A DNA stretch of 64,000 nt from assembly GCA_950295325.1 (NCBI GenBank), contig OX485809.1, positions 13,888,001-13,952,000 on the forward strand. The letters run 5' to 3'. Origin of the DNA: Polytrichum commune. Its lineage: Eukaryota > Streptophyta > Polytrichopsida > Polytrichales > Polytrichaceae. This document shows positions 24,401 through 35,830 of the stretch, one piece after another. The notes below the pieces were generated by a model that saw only the letters and a list, made by a program, of their open reading frames with translations, did not search any database and had not been told where the DNA came from. Made by a program: the position numbers and the translations under genes. Position 1 is the stretch's first letter, and each line of letters opens with the position of its first letter.

Positions 24401-25914
24401 TGATAACCATGCATCTAATTCAGAGTCTTTGGTATCATTTGAAGTCAAATGTAGAGAAACCCGAGACATAGAACTAGAATTCCAACATTTAAGCCATCTA
24501 GCTTTGAATTGGCGAGGTACACGAGTAGTGGCTATTTTCTGAAGCTTCTCCAACGTGAGTTCTGGTTTAGAGTTGGAAGTCCAGTGTTTATTAATCTGCA
24601 TACAACAATATTCAAAAATTAAAACCGAAAAAACTTAAACACAATATAATGATTTAGAAGTGTTTATATAAGAACATACCTCCACCATAAAATCATCTCC
24701 ATTTACAAGATCCGCTACCGCGAACATCTTGTCAAATTCTTTTTTTCTAAACGATTTGACAATTGCAGCTGTAGCTTTGTTCATTTCCTCCCACTCTCCT
24801 TTTGCAAATTGTTTTTTTATTGGAATCTTTTCTTTGTACAACCTGGATGCCTCATCAGCAGCAGTCACCACCTCTCTGTGTATATAAGAGCCATACACCA
24901 ATAGCAATTACACACTTAATTTTTTTTTAAATCAAACAAATTTTTTAATTTATACCTTATAAACCAAAGTTACAAACATATCGATCGTCAAAGAATACCA
25001 CGTAGTCTTTGATTTTTTTTTTCACGCAATTTGCGTAGTCCTCAGATGAAATAAGCTCTTTAAATTCATCAAGCTTTAAAATGCCTATATTCCGTATGCG
25101 ATGAATCTTATTGGGTAAACTGGTTTTTACATGATTGTTCTCAGTGGATCTGCAAAGCACACAATATATAAATCATTAAAAACAATTAAAAATAAAAAAT
25201 ATCAAATAAAATGGTTGAGTTTGGTAATTGTTATTAACTGGTTGACATCATTCATAGCATCGAGGAGTACTCCGACTGAGCCTTTTGGATCCAAAAAAAT
25301 ACAACTCAATGAATAATGCCAGTGTTCTTCATCATAATGATGGTGTTCAATGTGGCGTAACCATGCTGTCACTCGATGGTTACCCTCCCAAACATAAAAC
25401 ATTTTGCGCTTAAATTTATGCAAATCTTTGTCCTTATCCAATTCCTTCTCAAAACATTGATTTGCACGTTGTCAATGTTGGTCCCAAGAGCTAACTGTCT
25501 CATCCGTAACATCAAGAAAAGAACCATCATTTTTGGTAACTGACATATATAACACACGATCTCCTTCCCTATAGCCATTGGAAAATTCAGTTTTTAATAA
25601 TTGAACATCGCCTCAAGGATTGGTCTAACCAACGGTAAAACCACAAGATGACACAATGGAACACAAAATCGCGATTTCGCATGTGGGGCCACCCGTAGTT
25701 GGTTGATGATAGAATTAAAATCTGTTCTTATCAACCTACGAGCATCAAGATCTTTGTCTTCCAAAACCTGATAATTAACATCCACATAATAAAGAATAAA
25801 TAATTAGAAACCTATCGAACTAATTTTTTTGAACTCACCAAAACAAATTTAGACAAGATATTCATAATATGCTATGAATTCAAACAATATACCTTTGATG
25901 AATAAAGCATATCA

Positions 25915-27330
25915 TGGACATATCAACATGTAATCACTTGAACTTAGAAACATTAGAATCAAGTGTGACTATCTTCAAAAACCTCCCTACTTGAGTTTGA
26001 AAAATATGACAGGTTGAAGGTCGAGGTTCTTCATAAATTACCCGTAATTTTTTAGGAATGCATACAATATACATGTAGGTTATAAAACATATTATGAAGA
26101 TATCAACATGTAACCAGTTGGACTTGAGAAAACTATAATCAAATTCGACTATGCCCCAAAACCTCCCCTGTTGAGTTTGAAAGAATAACAAATTAAAGGT
26201 CAAGACTTTATAGAACACTTACATATCAACTTTTGATAGATCTCAAAAATATACATGAAATGAATGAAGCAAAACCTAAGTAATCAACATGTAATCATTT
26301 GGACTTGGAAACACTAGCATCGGGACAAACGATGTTCCCAATTGATTTTAACAGATTGCAGCTAAAGTTCGAGACTATCGAACACTTAAAATTCAGATTT
26401 TCATATATCTTAAATAAAACAAAACTCGAAAACATCTACATGTAATCAGTGGCACTTGGAAGCACTAGGATCGGGACAAACTATGTCCTAGAAACTCCCA
26501 GTTGATTGTAACAGATAGTAGCCGAAGTTTGAACACTTAAAAACACTTAAAAATCAGATTTTGATAAATCTAAAAAGCACACCTGAAATCAATTAAGCAA
26601 AACCTATCAACATGTAACATGTTGGACTTGGAAACACTAGCATCGGGGCAGACCATGCCTTAAAACTACCAGATGATTTTCACAGATTGCAACTAAAGTT
26701 CGAGACTGTCGTACACTTAAAAATCAGATTTTGATCAATCTTAAATATATACCTAAAATGAATGAAGATAAACTTTACATATCCACATGTAAATTGTTGG
26801 ACTTGGAAACAAGGGGCAGTACGATTAAACCCCAAACCTTTGAATGCTCACAAGCCATAAATGAACTTTTAATGAGGAGGGAGGGCTGATCACCCCCTTC
26901 CCCCCTTCACCCAACAAAAATCTGGTAGAATTCTGGAAGTGCAAAATTCTGTCAGTTGTACCTTCGGCAACAAAAGTACAACTGACAGAATTTTGCCAAG
27001 TTTGTGCATAATACACCTCATTTGAAAAACCAAACTCGAAAACATCTACATGTAATCACTGGGACTTGGAAGCACCAGGATCGAGACAAACTCTGTCCTA
27101 GAAACTACCAATTGATTTTAACAGATAGTAGCTGAAGTTCGAACACCTAAAAGCACTTAAAATCAGATTTTGATCAATCTAAAAAGCACCCCTGAAATGA
27201 ATTAAGCAAAACATATCAACATGTAACCTGTTGGACTTGGAAACACTAGCATCGGGGCAGACTATGCCCTAAAACCTAAACTATCAACATGTAACCTATT
27301 GGACTTGAAAACACTAAAATCTCATGCCAT
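25915..27330. repeat. Degenerate tandem array, units about 155-180 bp, in an intron
   Basis: The phrase CAACATGTAAYNNNTTGGAC followed by TTGGAAACACTAGNATCGGG recurs near 25,928, 26,106, 26,284, 26,440, 26,605, 26,784, 27,045, 27,217 and 27,286. The array is interrupted at about 26,813-27,020 by unrelated sequence carrying a hairpin. It occupies the intron between the N-terminal exons and the ParB-like exon of the minus-strand methyltransferase gene. Confidence 0.8.
26941..26996. repeat. Perfect 21-bp hairpin, 14-base loop
   Basis: 26,941-26,961 (21 bases, GCAAAATTCTG through GTTGTAC) is the exact reverse complement of 26,976-26,996. It lies within a roughly 200-base insertion that interrupts the tandem array and may be a small foldback element. 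Confidence 0.9.
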
Positions 27331-27379
27331 AATGAAAAAGTTAGGGTTTGGGGGAGAAAACTTGGATTGGAGAGGCTTT

Positions 27380-27615
27380 GTGCACTTCTCCATCATCCCC
27401 CTCGCTCCTGCCGTCCTCCTTGGCATGTTCTACCTTGTCATTTGCCTCCTCTTCTTCCTCCTCCCCCTTATCCTCTTCCTCCTTTTCATTTGGGTCATGT
27501 TCCTCGCCCTCTCCTCCACTTTCTTATTCTTCTTCTTCTTCCTCTCCCCTTAGTTGGCTAGCCTCATCTTCATCTTTGTCTTCATCTTCTTTCTCCTCAT
27601 CTTCTCCCATTTGGC
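27380..27615. repeat. Pyrimidine-rich low-complexity tract
   Basis: Long TCCTCTTCTTCCTCC-type runs. On the minus strand this reads as Glu/Asp/Lys-rich sequence (EEEEEE, DEDKDED), which could be the acidic second exon of the methyltransferase gene. The plus-strand Ser/Pro/Leu open frames are artefacts of composition. Confidence 0.6.
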
Positions 27616-28433
27616 CTTCCTCCACTACCTCCAATACCACCTCATTGATGTTCCCAACTTGTTGCTCGTTGGCCGCGCCAACGGATCTCCGCATTGATCT
27701 GCGGCATGGCAACATTGGGGGTCGGGGAGAAGTGATGGTGAGAGGCATAGTGGCGTTCCCCCTCCCATGAGCCTTCTTTGCCATTGAGTGAGGCCGTACA
27801 GAATGAGAACTCATCCTCTCCTTCCCAACACCCCATTCCAAACCCTAAATTCAATAACCAATAAGTTTCTACTTCCACTCTAGGCAATGACTAGGAAATT
27901 AACATTCAATAGATAATAGGTCAAATTCTTACTTCTAGTGTGTTTTGGGACTCCACTTCTTCTTCATTATCTTGGATATCAAGCCTTGTCTCACTGATAA
28001 TTTCTACATCCTCTTTCCCATAGATGTCAGGTTGTTCCGTATCAATCCCTTCATTGAGGAGTTCCGTGTCTTCCACTATTTTTTCAAATGTTAGAATTCG
28101 TGTGGTGGCACCTATGCCGCATTTTGTAAATCTAGTCAAATTCTTCCCCATCCTCGACCGCTCTAATGCTTTCCATGTCGAGTACTTGGAGGATCCCTTT
28201 CATCTGCGTTTCTTCAAGGGAGCTGAGAATTGTGAATGTGTGGACACATCTTCGTCAAGCATTTGCACAAATCAAATCGGTAACTAATTAGCAAAACAAA
28301 TAGAAAATGAACGCCTCATGTCTTATTGTTGTTTTGCTTCAAGAATAAATTGTGCGTTCTCCACATCCATATGTATTTAATGTATCATATAATACAACAA
28401 GACCAACAACAACATGCCTTAACCATCGAAATC

Positions 28434-28922
28434 TTAAGGGCGCTTCACACTATGGCCGAAGGTCAAGAGGCCATCGATTTCCACCAATCAAATTGCAAGA
28501 AACCAAGAGTTCAGCCTCTCAACCCTTTACACTATGGCCAAAGTCCAAAGGCCGTCGCAATTTAATATGATTACTTTTTGAAGAAGGCGATGGACTCTCA
28601 AAGGAAGTTTGGATCGGACGGGAATGGTAACTCAAACTATAGTCGAGAGGCCGTCGGTTTTTTTCAATAAAAAATCAATCATTGACAAGATGTTGGCCAT
28701 TAGATTGGAAGGGTTATTTGAGCAAGGAATAAAGTGTGATGCCCCTTTGGGTTGGGACTTTGGGCTTGGCTTTTGGAGGCTTCACACTATGCCCGGCCAA
28801 AGGCTCCACTTACTATATTTTATTGGCTATTTTGAGCCCATTTCTTTAGACTCCCAACAAAGTTTGGCCACTCAATCCCACGGCCTTTCGACTTGGACGG
28901 CCATAGTGTGAAGCAGCCCTTA
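28434..28922. mobile_element. MITE with 24-bp inverted ends in the divergent promoter
   Basis: It starts AGGGCGCTTCACACTATGGC and ends with GCCATAGTGTGAAGCAGCCC, with TTA on both outer sides, consistent with the 3-bp duplication of PIF/Harbinger (Tourist-like) elements. Internal phrases such as GGTCAAGAGGCC and CAAAGGCCGTCG suggest sub-repeats. It lies between the start regions of the two divergent genes of transposon copy 1 and roughly doubles their spacing. Confidence 0.75.
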
Positions 28923-29273
28923 GAGTTTCACATTTCCATACGTCAAAGCCTATTATTGGCCGTCACAAATTTAAAATTTGTGTGTAGATGCATTGTATGT
29001 GGTGGGGTTTCTATTTAAGGTGCATAACACCCTTGCATTATTTCACATCCTACTCAAGTTGTCATTGCAATATTTTTGAGTATTTTTTAAAAATAAGCCA
29101 TGTGAATTCAAATAATAAAACCATTACCACTACCCAAATTGTAGTATCAATATACAAAGTTTATGAAGATGTATTGTCAGTGTTATTTGTGTCTACATTA
29201 TTTGATATATATGTCATGCATCATTTGCATTCTTCATTTTTGTGAGTCTGCATTGAATTTGTTTTTTTTTCCA

Positions 29274-32200
29274 ATGGCATCTCTTCGAGCGGGAGGTTGT
29301 TCTATTCCTTTCACTCTTCCTTTAGATGCAAATGATTTTGTAATGGTCCACGAGAATTTGCTAAGTCTTAAGTTTAACTTTCGCCTTGGTACCATGTATG
29401 TCGAACAAGAATTATTCCAAGAGACTGGTGAGTTGTGTGAGGCGGTTTTGATTCAAAAATCAAGAGTGGATAGTGGTTGTTTTTGGTCATTGGGTGTAGG
29501 CTCATTCAAAGTGATAGGATTGTTTGAATCGGAGATGGATGCATCCACAGTGTTGTTGACAAATGAGTTCATTACACCCGCACCGCAAAACCATTCTCTT
29601 CGCAAGGTTAAATTGGAGGTAGATGATGTGATGGTCCTTAGTGATTCAGATGAAGATAACATCAAAGTGGTGGACATTGCACAAACTTCATCTTATCCAT
29701 TTCAATCTTTGTGTTCTTCTCCTTCTACATCTTCTGTACAAGCTTTGCTTGGTAATGATCCCTCCCCTTACAAACCATTGAACTTGAGTATTTTTTATCA
29801 CCACATATCCTCCAAAAAACCTCATGTTCATCCTACGTCATCCATATATGATGTCCATGTATTAGAAACCCTCAAAATCACCAAATGTCGTAGAAGAACC
29901 AAATCCGATCTCACAAATATTGACTTCGATAACATTGCTATAGAGGATGTGAAGTATCTGCCGTCTTCTTTCAATGGGGATGTCCTTTTCATTTTGCCAC
30001 CGGTCAAGACTGGAATTCCAGATGCTTATGGCAAGGCGATGGATGGCATAGACAAGATTTACAACGGACATGCCTGGTGCATAACCAAAACAACAAACAT
30101 TCAAAATGAATTTGGTTTGACTTTTCGGAGGTCTTCATGCGTTGGTCATTTCCAATGTCCTAACGACTCATGTGAGTATTTTTCACAAAATGGTGGAGTT
30201 CCCAACTCTACTGAATGGATCGGTATTACACCCACTCCTTTCATGGTTGGTACAGACCCACCAGAGAAATCTAAGGTTCAATGCAAGGTTTGTCATGCCG
30301 CTCCCATATGTCTTGATGCTTGCTATGCAAAAATTATATACGTACATTCACAATCGTCAAACATGTCCCGTGTTTGTATTCATTTGGGTGTTCACAACCA
30401 CCTTGTGTCTAGTGGAGTGTGTCGTGAGTCATTAGACATGGCTTACCAGTGTGTGGTAAATGAGATGGCTAAAACTCCAACTGCAAAGAACTCGGCTATT
30501 GTTATGGCTGCTAGTAAACAATTTTTGGCTGATTACATCCTCAAATCCCCACTCCTAGGAGAAAAAAACCATCTTCATGGAGCATCCTTGGAGGTGGTAA
30601 TGGATAAATTCTCCACTTTGGTATCCCCTAACTATAGGAACTTTGTGGCGGGTTCCAAACGTTTCATTCGTAGTGGGATGGGTTCCCTGGATAGCATCAT
30701 GGCGCTGAAAAACCACTCTGGGTTCAAATATGTGCATGATAGTCGATTTCCAGGGCAATCCAAAGATAAGGTCTTTGTGTTCAAGATGTATGTGGATCTT
30801 GCTGGAAGTGGAATCGATTTGGTTAAGCGCATGCAGTATGGAGGAGACATAGAAAATTCGTGGATCATGTTTGATCATGTGAAGCGTTTACGAGATTGGA
30901 CTACAATGGCGTGTCATGTCTACGATAGCAAACATTGCAAGGTTCTCACAATAGCATGTTGTGATATGCAATTGGAGGATGCTCGGGCCCAAATCATTTT
31001 TTGGGAAAATTTAAATGCTGTCATGTTGGAGAATGGTGTTCCCAATGTCAATTTCAAAGGATTCATGGCGGATAATGCCCAAACAAATTGGATTGTTGTG
31101 AGGAAGATTTACGGGGATGGTGACCCATCTGTTCCTCTCAAGGGTCGCGAACAAACATGTTTTTTTCATCGGGCTGCCAATTTGGATAAAATAACACAAA
31201 AACACATCCGACCGTCATTGCAACATGAACACAAACAACTTTGTAAAGACTACAAGGATGCCAAAAGTTTGGAGGACGCCGACATCAAATACCATGTAAT
31301 ACGGGCATGGTGGTTGTCATCAGGGGCAACCACCGAGGAGGGCATGTACAGCTCGTCGGAATGGTTGGGGTTTTGGCATTATCGATATAGACAATGGGGA
31401 GGTCACATGCTCATTGTAATTTTCTCCTATACACAAGTGCCCCTTCTCTACTATTGATAAAATTGTTGTGTCATCTCAATTTTTAAAACAAAAAATATCC
31501 CCAATATGTACTACAGGATCTGACTTTGGATCAGCGTGTTGAGATGCCAACTTGCAACCTAGCAGAATCAGTGCATAACAAGTGGCTACAACAATTAGGG
31601 AACAAAATGACATGCTTGTACGAGGCAACCGTGGATGACATGATCCGTGCATTCATGCAGATTGCAAATTATCGTTATTGGCTTAAAGGGGGCTTTTTAG
31701 GGAAATGTCCAGATCAAGCATCATTGAAGCTCAAAGCTACAGCACACACTGGTGATCCCAAGCTTCTTGCAGAGGCAATGAGGTCATACCCTGGGGCAAA
31801 GGATCTTAATACAAGGAATTGTGCACTTGAGGGCTCTGAGTTGTTTGGATCAACCAAGACAAAACTTGACTTACCACCTAGATCTGAGTATGATTCTCAT
31901 CGTCCCGACAAAGTGAACTACTCCATCCCTCACCCTAATACAAGTCAACGAGGGCACGCATAGATGAATCCTTCAAGCGTGATGAGAATATGGTGTCTCA
32001 CACCACTAATGTGTTGGAGTCAAAGTGTCCTGAATCCCAATTCACGATTGCCTTATCCGTCCAAGAAAGAGTGTCAAGCATTGCAGGCCAATACTGGACA
32101 TCCATGTAGGGCTAAAGTTGGGAAAATACACATGGCACACCTGCGCCAACGTACACAGGCATGAAAAAAGAATACCGTTCCGACAAATTTTTGGTTTTGT

Positions 32201-32809
32201 GCAGATGACATTAATCGATGTGTGAAGGGGAGCAAGAAGAAATGGGTGTTTGATTGGCCAAATCTCCCTAAGGTGTGGCCAGTGAAGGTTGGTACAAACC
32301 TTACACGGGAGGAGGTGTTTACATTGGAAGATGTTGGGTTTCAACTGCAACAGAAAGAGGCACTGTCACCATGTCGTCGATTGAGAACAATGACAAACCT
32401 CCCCATCCCTCGTTCACATTTTTGTGTTCCTCCAAACCCAGATGCGCATCCAAACACACGGTTTTCTAAGGCAGTTCAACGGAAAATGCCAGCACCATTA
32501 TCAGAGCACAAGAATAAATGGGAGAGCGCATTACACATGGATGGGTATTATGTGGTTGGTGTGACTCCCATTCCATACCCTGGATACGGATGCATCATAA
32601 CCATAGTTTCCAAAGAAGAGAAGACATACCTTGTCTTCATTGCAGATATTCCACAATGCACTTGCCCGGACTTTGTGAAAATGTTGTCTTTGGCAGTGGG
32701 AAAAAGGGGTCAGTGGGTTTCATGCAAGCACTTGTATTACGTGTTCAGGTATTTGTGCAAGGTTGACTACGCCACTGACAAGTTCATTCATGCACCAACA
32801 TTCAGCTAA
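29274..32809 (+). pseudogene. Mutator-like transposase with SWIM zinc finger, copy 1
   Basis: Would excise and insert the element. ATG at 29,274 (MASLRAGGCSIPF) matches the start of the homologue at 43,825. Exon 1 (29,274-31,415, 714 codons) has a variable N-terminal part, a Cys/His cluster (CVGHFQCPNDSCEYF, CKVCHAAPICLDAC, CIHLGVHNH) like the WRKY-GCM1/FLYWCH fingers of MULE transposases, then a DDE-type core with candidate acidic residues in CHVYDSKHCKVLTIA, FKGFMADNAQTNW and TTEEGMYSSSEW. A 101-base GT..AG intron (31,416-31,516) is conserved in the other copy. Exon 2 continues with MPTCNLAESVHNKWLQ and ends with a SWIM finger, CTCPDF through CKHLYYVF (about 32,658-32,740). One frame holds throughout, but TAG at 31,961-31,963 and TGA at 32,162-32,164 break it. 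Assignment to the Mutator superfamily is from domain order. Confidence 0.8.
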
Positions 32810-33061
32810 ATGAGGTGATGCGACTTCTTGAGCTCGCGGGTGTTGCAGAAAAGGCGTAGTGGCATAGGGGTGAAGGGCACGGACGCAATTATTCATCACT
32901 TTTACATATATAGAAATATTTGTATATATCCATATGAAATGTATGTAGTACAAACTGATGGTACAACTCAATAGTTGTTTGTCACAATAAAGTGCTCGGC
33001 ATTTCAATGCCGTACTTGACATGTCAATAAAATGATTATCACCGTGGATCAACAAACTTCC

Positions 33062-33231
33062 TGAAATCCATGGTAATAGGGCCGAGTTCAATACATTTTT
33101 TTCCCACAATTTTGTTTTCATAATATATAATCCAACTATATTGGAATATTTTCTTTTAAAATCCTATTATTGGTCATTTTTTTGCTGACTGCTGACTGCT
33201 CACCGCTCAATTCTCACATGCTAGCTTCCCT
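33062..33231 (-). repeat. Terminal inverted repeat, transposase side, copy 1
   Basis: Read inward from the right: GGGAAGCTAGCATGTGAG, then AATTGAGCGGTGAGCAGTCA, with a subterminal CCCTATTACCATGGATTTC about 150 bases inside (33,062-33,081). The transposase-side end of copy 2 has ACCTATTTCCGTGGAATG at the same distance. Confidence 0.7.
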
Positions 33232-33312
33232 CAAAACTAAATCTAAGTAGTGTGGGTTATGTATTGCTATAACATTTTACCCAAAGTTTTGTTTTCTACC
33301 CAAATAAAATAT

Positions 33313-33685
33313 GTACATAAAATATGATATTTAGTCTCATTATGGTATTTGATGTCACTATGGTAATTTTTCGGATGAGACTTCTTATGAATAAGTGAAC
33401 AAATACTTTCATGGATGATGGATGAGTTCATTTATTGGGCAAAACCCTACCCTTCTATTGTCATCAACTTACGATGAAATATTGTTACGAATGATTGAAA
33501 TTTGGATGAATAATCACTTGGTAAGTGGCAGTATTTGCAACACAGTAAATGTATAATCCCCAAAAAAATTACAAGGAATGACATATTTAGTTCACATTTA
33601 GTGTTGGTGACACTATACCGGGGTTTACAATCAATATTGAGAAAGACACTTAAATTGCTGACACTAAATATCATATTCAGTGTAG
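33313..33685. mobile_element. MITE, ACTAAATATGATATTTAGT family, copy B
   Basis: Inverted relative to 17,391-17,764 and similar along its length. The ends are AAAATATGATATTTAGTCTC and, read inward on the minus strand, TACACTGAATATGATATTTA. It sits about 80 bases outside the right end of transposon copy 1. Confidence 0.8.
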
Positions 33686-34980
33686 TTAGTGTGCACGCCC
33701 AAGAATCTCATTAAACTTAGCTGGTAGAAATCAATCATTTCGGTTAAAAAGTTATAGCAACACGTGACTCTGAATGGTTATCCACACTAAGTAGACAAAA
33801 AGGTGTAGTTGAATTTAGCTAGGGATTCGTGGTGTCTGCGGAAACTCATTTGTTGCAAAGGGAAAACGTAATGAACGATATTGTAACATGCAAATGATTA
33901 TTGTTAACCAATTGACTCCGACAATGGAGTCAAAGATTCCGAATTAGTCTAGTGGTGTTGAATTGGAATGAATCAACCTCCAATCTTGAAGAATTTTTTG
34001 GTAGTGGGGCTTCTTCATCCATAATGGATGAGTTTACATAGATGCCACAAATCCCAAGCCGTTAAATTGAGGTTAGATGTGGGCCACTTTGCATGTATGT
34101 TTTACATCTAGGGGGTGGAGTTTACATGATTGTAGATATACTTCAAGTTGTGGAGGATTTTGTTACAGTGATCTCTTGGTGTGAAAAAGGCAAAGGTGTA
34201 ACATACATATCCCCTTCCTACTATATAGTGCTACAAGGTACCTACTATTTACCTAGTGGGTGAGGTCATTATGTGATTTTCATCTCGTTTTCATATGCCA
34301 CCCACTTTGCAAATGAGAGAAATGGCTTAAAGCAACTGGAGGAATCACTCAAAAAAAAACTTGTCCAATTGTTGCAACTTGTCCATTACAACTCCAGGTG
34401 AGGAAATGCATAGATAGATAATTTTGGTTGTCAAAATGAGGTTTTTGGTTGCAATTTTTGGACATGTGGATTTTAAAATGATCTATTCATGTTTTCCTTG
34501 ATGTAAGTTGCAAGTTGCAACAAATGGTTGTAATGGGCATGTTTTCTTCTTGTGTATGTGAACATTTGATGGACATTTGAATTATCTGAAAAGTGTTTGG
34601 GTTAAATTTTGGGCAAGTTGGCTGAACGGTGAGTTTGGCAACTTGTGCATAGAGGCTTTCAGTTTTGATCAAGGCTTAACTTTGCATGCCAAAAGGAAAA
34701 AGAAAGAAGAAAAGAAAAGAAAAGAAAAACTGATATTTAAGACTATCGTACTAGGATATGTGGGCCAAGCTAGCCTTGCACATGCCAATTGAGAAGTAAG
34801 GATGTTCACATTAATCAAACTCCATTCTATATCGTAAAGTTCTTTCAAGCAATTTGGATTGAAATAGGAATTGCAAGGAGTTTCACCCCATGTTTTAGAA
34901 CTAGGCTAATACATGATTGCTTTTATTTTTTTATTTTTTTTACACCAACAGTAGAATGGTGTCAAATATGTTATGAACAA
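33686..34980. other. Intergenic, no gene recognised
   Basis: AT-rich DNA with a purine-only run (AAAAGAAAAGAAAAG) near 34,700-34,730. No supported open frame. Confidence 0.55.
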
Positions 34981-35200
34981 AGGCCCACGGGCCTTGGCTT
35001 GGTGGTTAGGGCTCATTGCCCCCAATGAGGAGGTTGTGGGTTCTATTTCCCATGTTGGCGTGGTGCTCACCACCTTAGTCCACCCAACTATGGTGGGGGA
35101 TCTGTGAGGCCAAACCCACCACCCTTAAGCGTCCTAGTCCGAGTGATGGGTTTGGAGATCACATGTGTAGCATAAAACTTGTAGTAACATGAACTGTACG
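34981..35200 (+). mobile_element. tRNA-derived SINE-like sequence
   Basis: TTGGCTTGGTGGTTAGGGC (34,994-35,012) fits a pol III A box. GGTTGTGGGTTCTATTTCCC (35,032-35,051) fits a B box, at SINE-like spacing. A GC-richer body follows, to about 35,200. There is no tRNA cloverleaf with paired acceptor ends, so it is not a tRNA gene. Flanking duplications were not resolved. Confidence 0.55.
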
Positions 35201-35639
35201 TTCCACCTTGATGGACTCACAACTTACTTCAAGTCATGTCATTTTATTAATGTGATCCTCTCGCATAGGTACATCCTTGGCTTTCTCAAGTGTCCACCCC
35301 ACCGCCTTTGTTATGCATGCCCTCAAGGATTTCCCCCTTGCGAGCTTGGTTCTGGCTGACGATTCTTCACTGGTGCATGACACCTCGTTGAGGCTTTGGA
35401 GTGTTGATTCCATGAGGCACGTTAGTCTTTAATACAAGTGTTAAAAAACACTTCTATAACTTGTCATCGTCTTCTTTTCCATGATTTCCCCACAACTCCT
35501 TCACAAGTTCACACCTTAATGCGACCACTAACCAACTAGCCTAACAATCTAGTCTAACTAACTAACCTAACTAACTAGCCTCTTAACTAGATTAACTACG
35601 AACTCAGCCTAAACTAGTTGTAACTTAATTGGCCGAACT
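35201..35639. other. Intergenic, CTAACTAACCTAACTA-type simple sequence
   Basis: No gene. A degenerate CTAAC-rich stretch at 35,530-35,600 leads into the minisatellite. Confidence 0.5.
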
Positions 35640-35830
35640 CAGATTAGACCACAAGTAGCAGAGCTTCGGCCAACAGTAGCAGCAGGGCTTCGGCCCAACA
35701 GTAGCAGGGCTTCGGCCTAACAGTAGCAGCAGGGTTTCGGCCAACAATAGCATAGGGCTTCGGCCAACAGTAGCAGGGCTTCGGCCTAACAGTAGCAAGG
35801 CTTCGGCCAACAGTAGCAGAGGCCAAGACC
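35640..35830. repeat. Minisatellite of 21-24 bp units, about eight copies
   Basis: Repeated GGCTTCGGCCAACAGTAGCA with small variations. On the minus strand it follows the LTR-like leader at 35,831-36,560, parallel to the minisatellite upstream of Gag at 11.6 kb. Confidence 0.85.

Larger units (their letters stand above)
21877..28264 (-). pseudogene. ParB-like domain plus beta-class DNA methyltransferase, copy 1
   Basis: A multi-exon gene read from 28,264 down to 21,877. Order: a basic/acidic N-terminal exon (28,264-27,93x); a probable acidic exon (about 27,85x-27,4xx); a long array-filled intron; the ParB-like domain (25,785-24,960) with VPLCHLVVLPLVRP, FSNGYREGD and the motif FYVWEGNHRVTAW; an alpha-helical middle (LTLEKLQKIATT, LSDYIEKWRILLWGK); then the methyltransferase part with FDLLIADLPEGLP (motif IV position, 23,13x), AVVIDVTASTG and, after an intron, SIHACRKSGRHLIAYEAD (motif I, 22,36x). 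The final exon (22,075-21,877) has LPVYAESIALAQAA. Motif IV before motif I is the beta-class order. It aligns exon by exon with the copy at 45,180-60,565. It contains several stops (TGA 25,472-25,474, TAG 23,085-23,087) and frameshifts. Function inferred: DNA N6-adenine or N4-cytosine methylation, perhaps of the element itself. Confidence 0.65.
21324..33231. mobile_element. Two-gene DNA transposon, copy 1 (transposase plus ParB-methyltransferase)
   Basis: The ends are inverted: ATCATGTGAGTGGTGAGCGG on the left, and GCATGTGAGAATTGAGCGGT on the right when read from outside. Inside are a minus-strand ParB-like/beta-class methyltransferase gene (21,877-28,264) and a plus-strand SWIM-type Mutator-like transposase gene (29,274-32,809). 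They are divergent and both run towards the nearest end, with about 0.4-0.55 kb from each stop to the terminus. Copy 2 at 38.4-61.7 kb has the same arrangement reversed. Length is 11.9 kb. I found no convincing target-site duplication. Both genes are broken. Confidence 0.75.

Noticed and set aside
27348-27770. Ser/Pro-rich 140-codon open frame, plus strand
   Set aside because: Produced by a pyrimidine-rich low-complexity tract. The minus-strand acidic reading fits the methyltransferase gene better.
21310-33245. Target-site duplication of 8-11 bp around transposon copy 1 or copy 2
   Set aside because: Bases outside the presumed ends (for example TTTGGTTGAT against AAAACTAAAT) do not match. 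Either the first base is misplaced or the duplications have decayed.
34981-35060. Possible tRNA gene
   Set aside because: A- and B-box-like motifs exist, but no acceptor-stem pairing or anticodon arm can be drawn. SINE is the better call.
35640-35830. Short regularly repeated units resembling a CRISPR array
   Set aside because: Units are directly tandem with no unique spacers, and the context is eukaryotic. It is a minisatellite.
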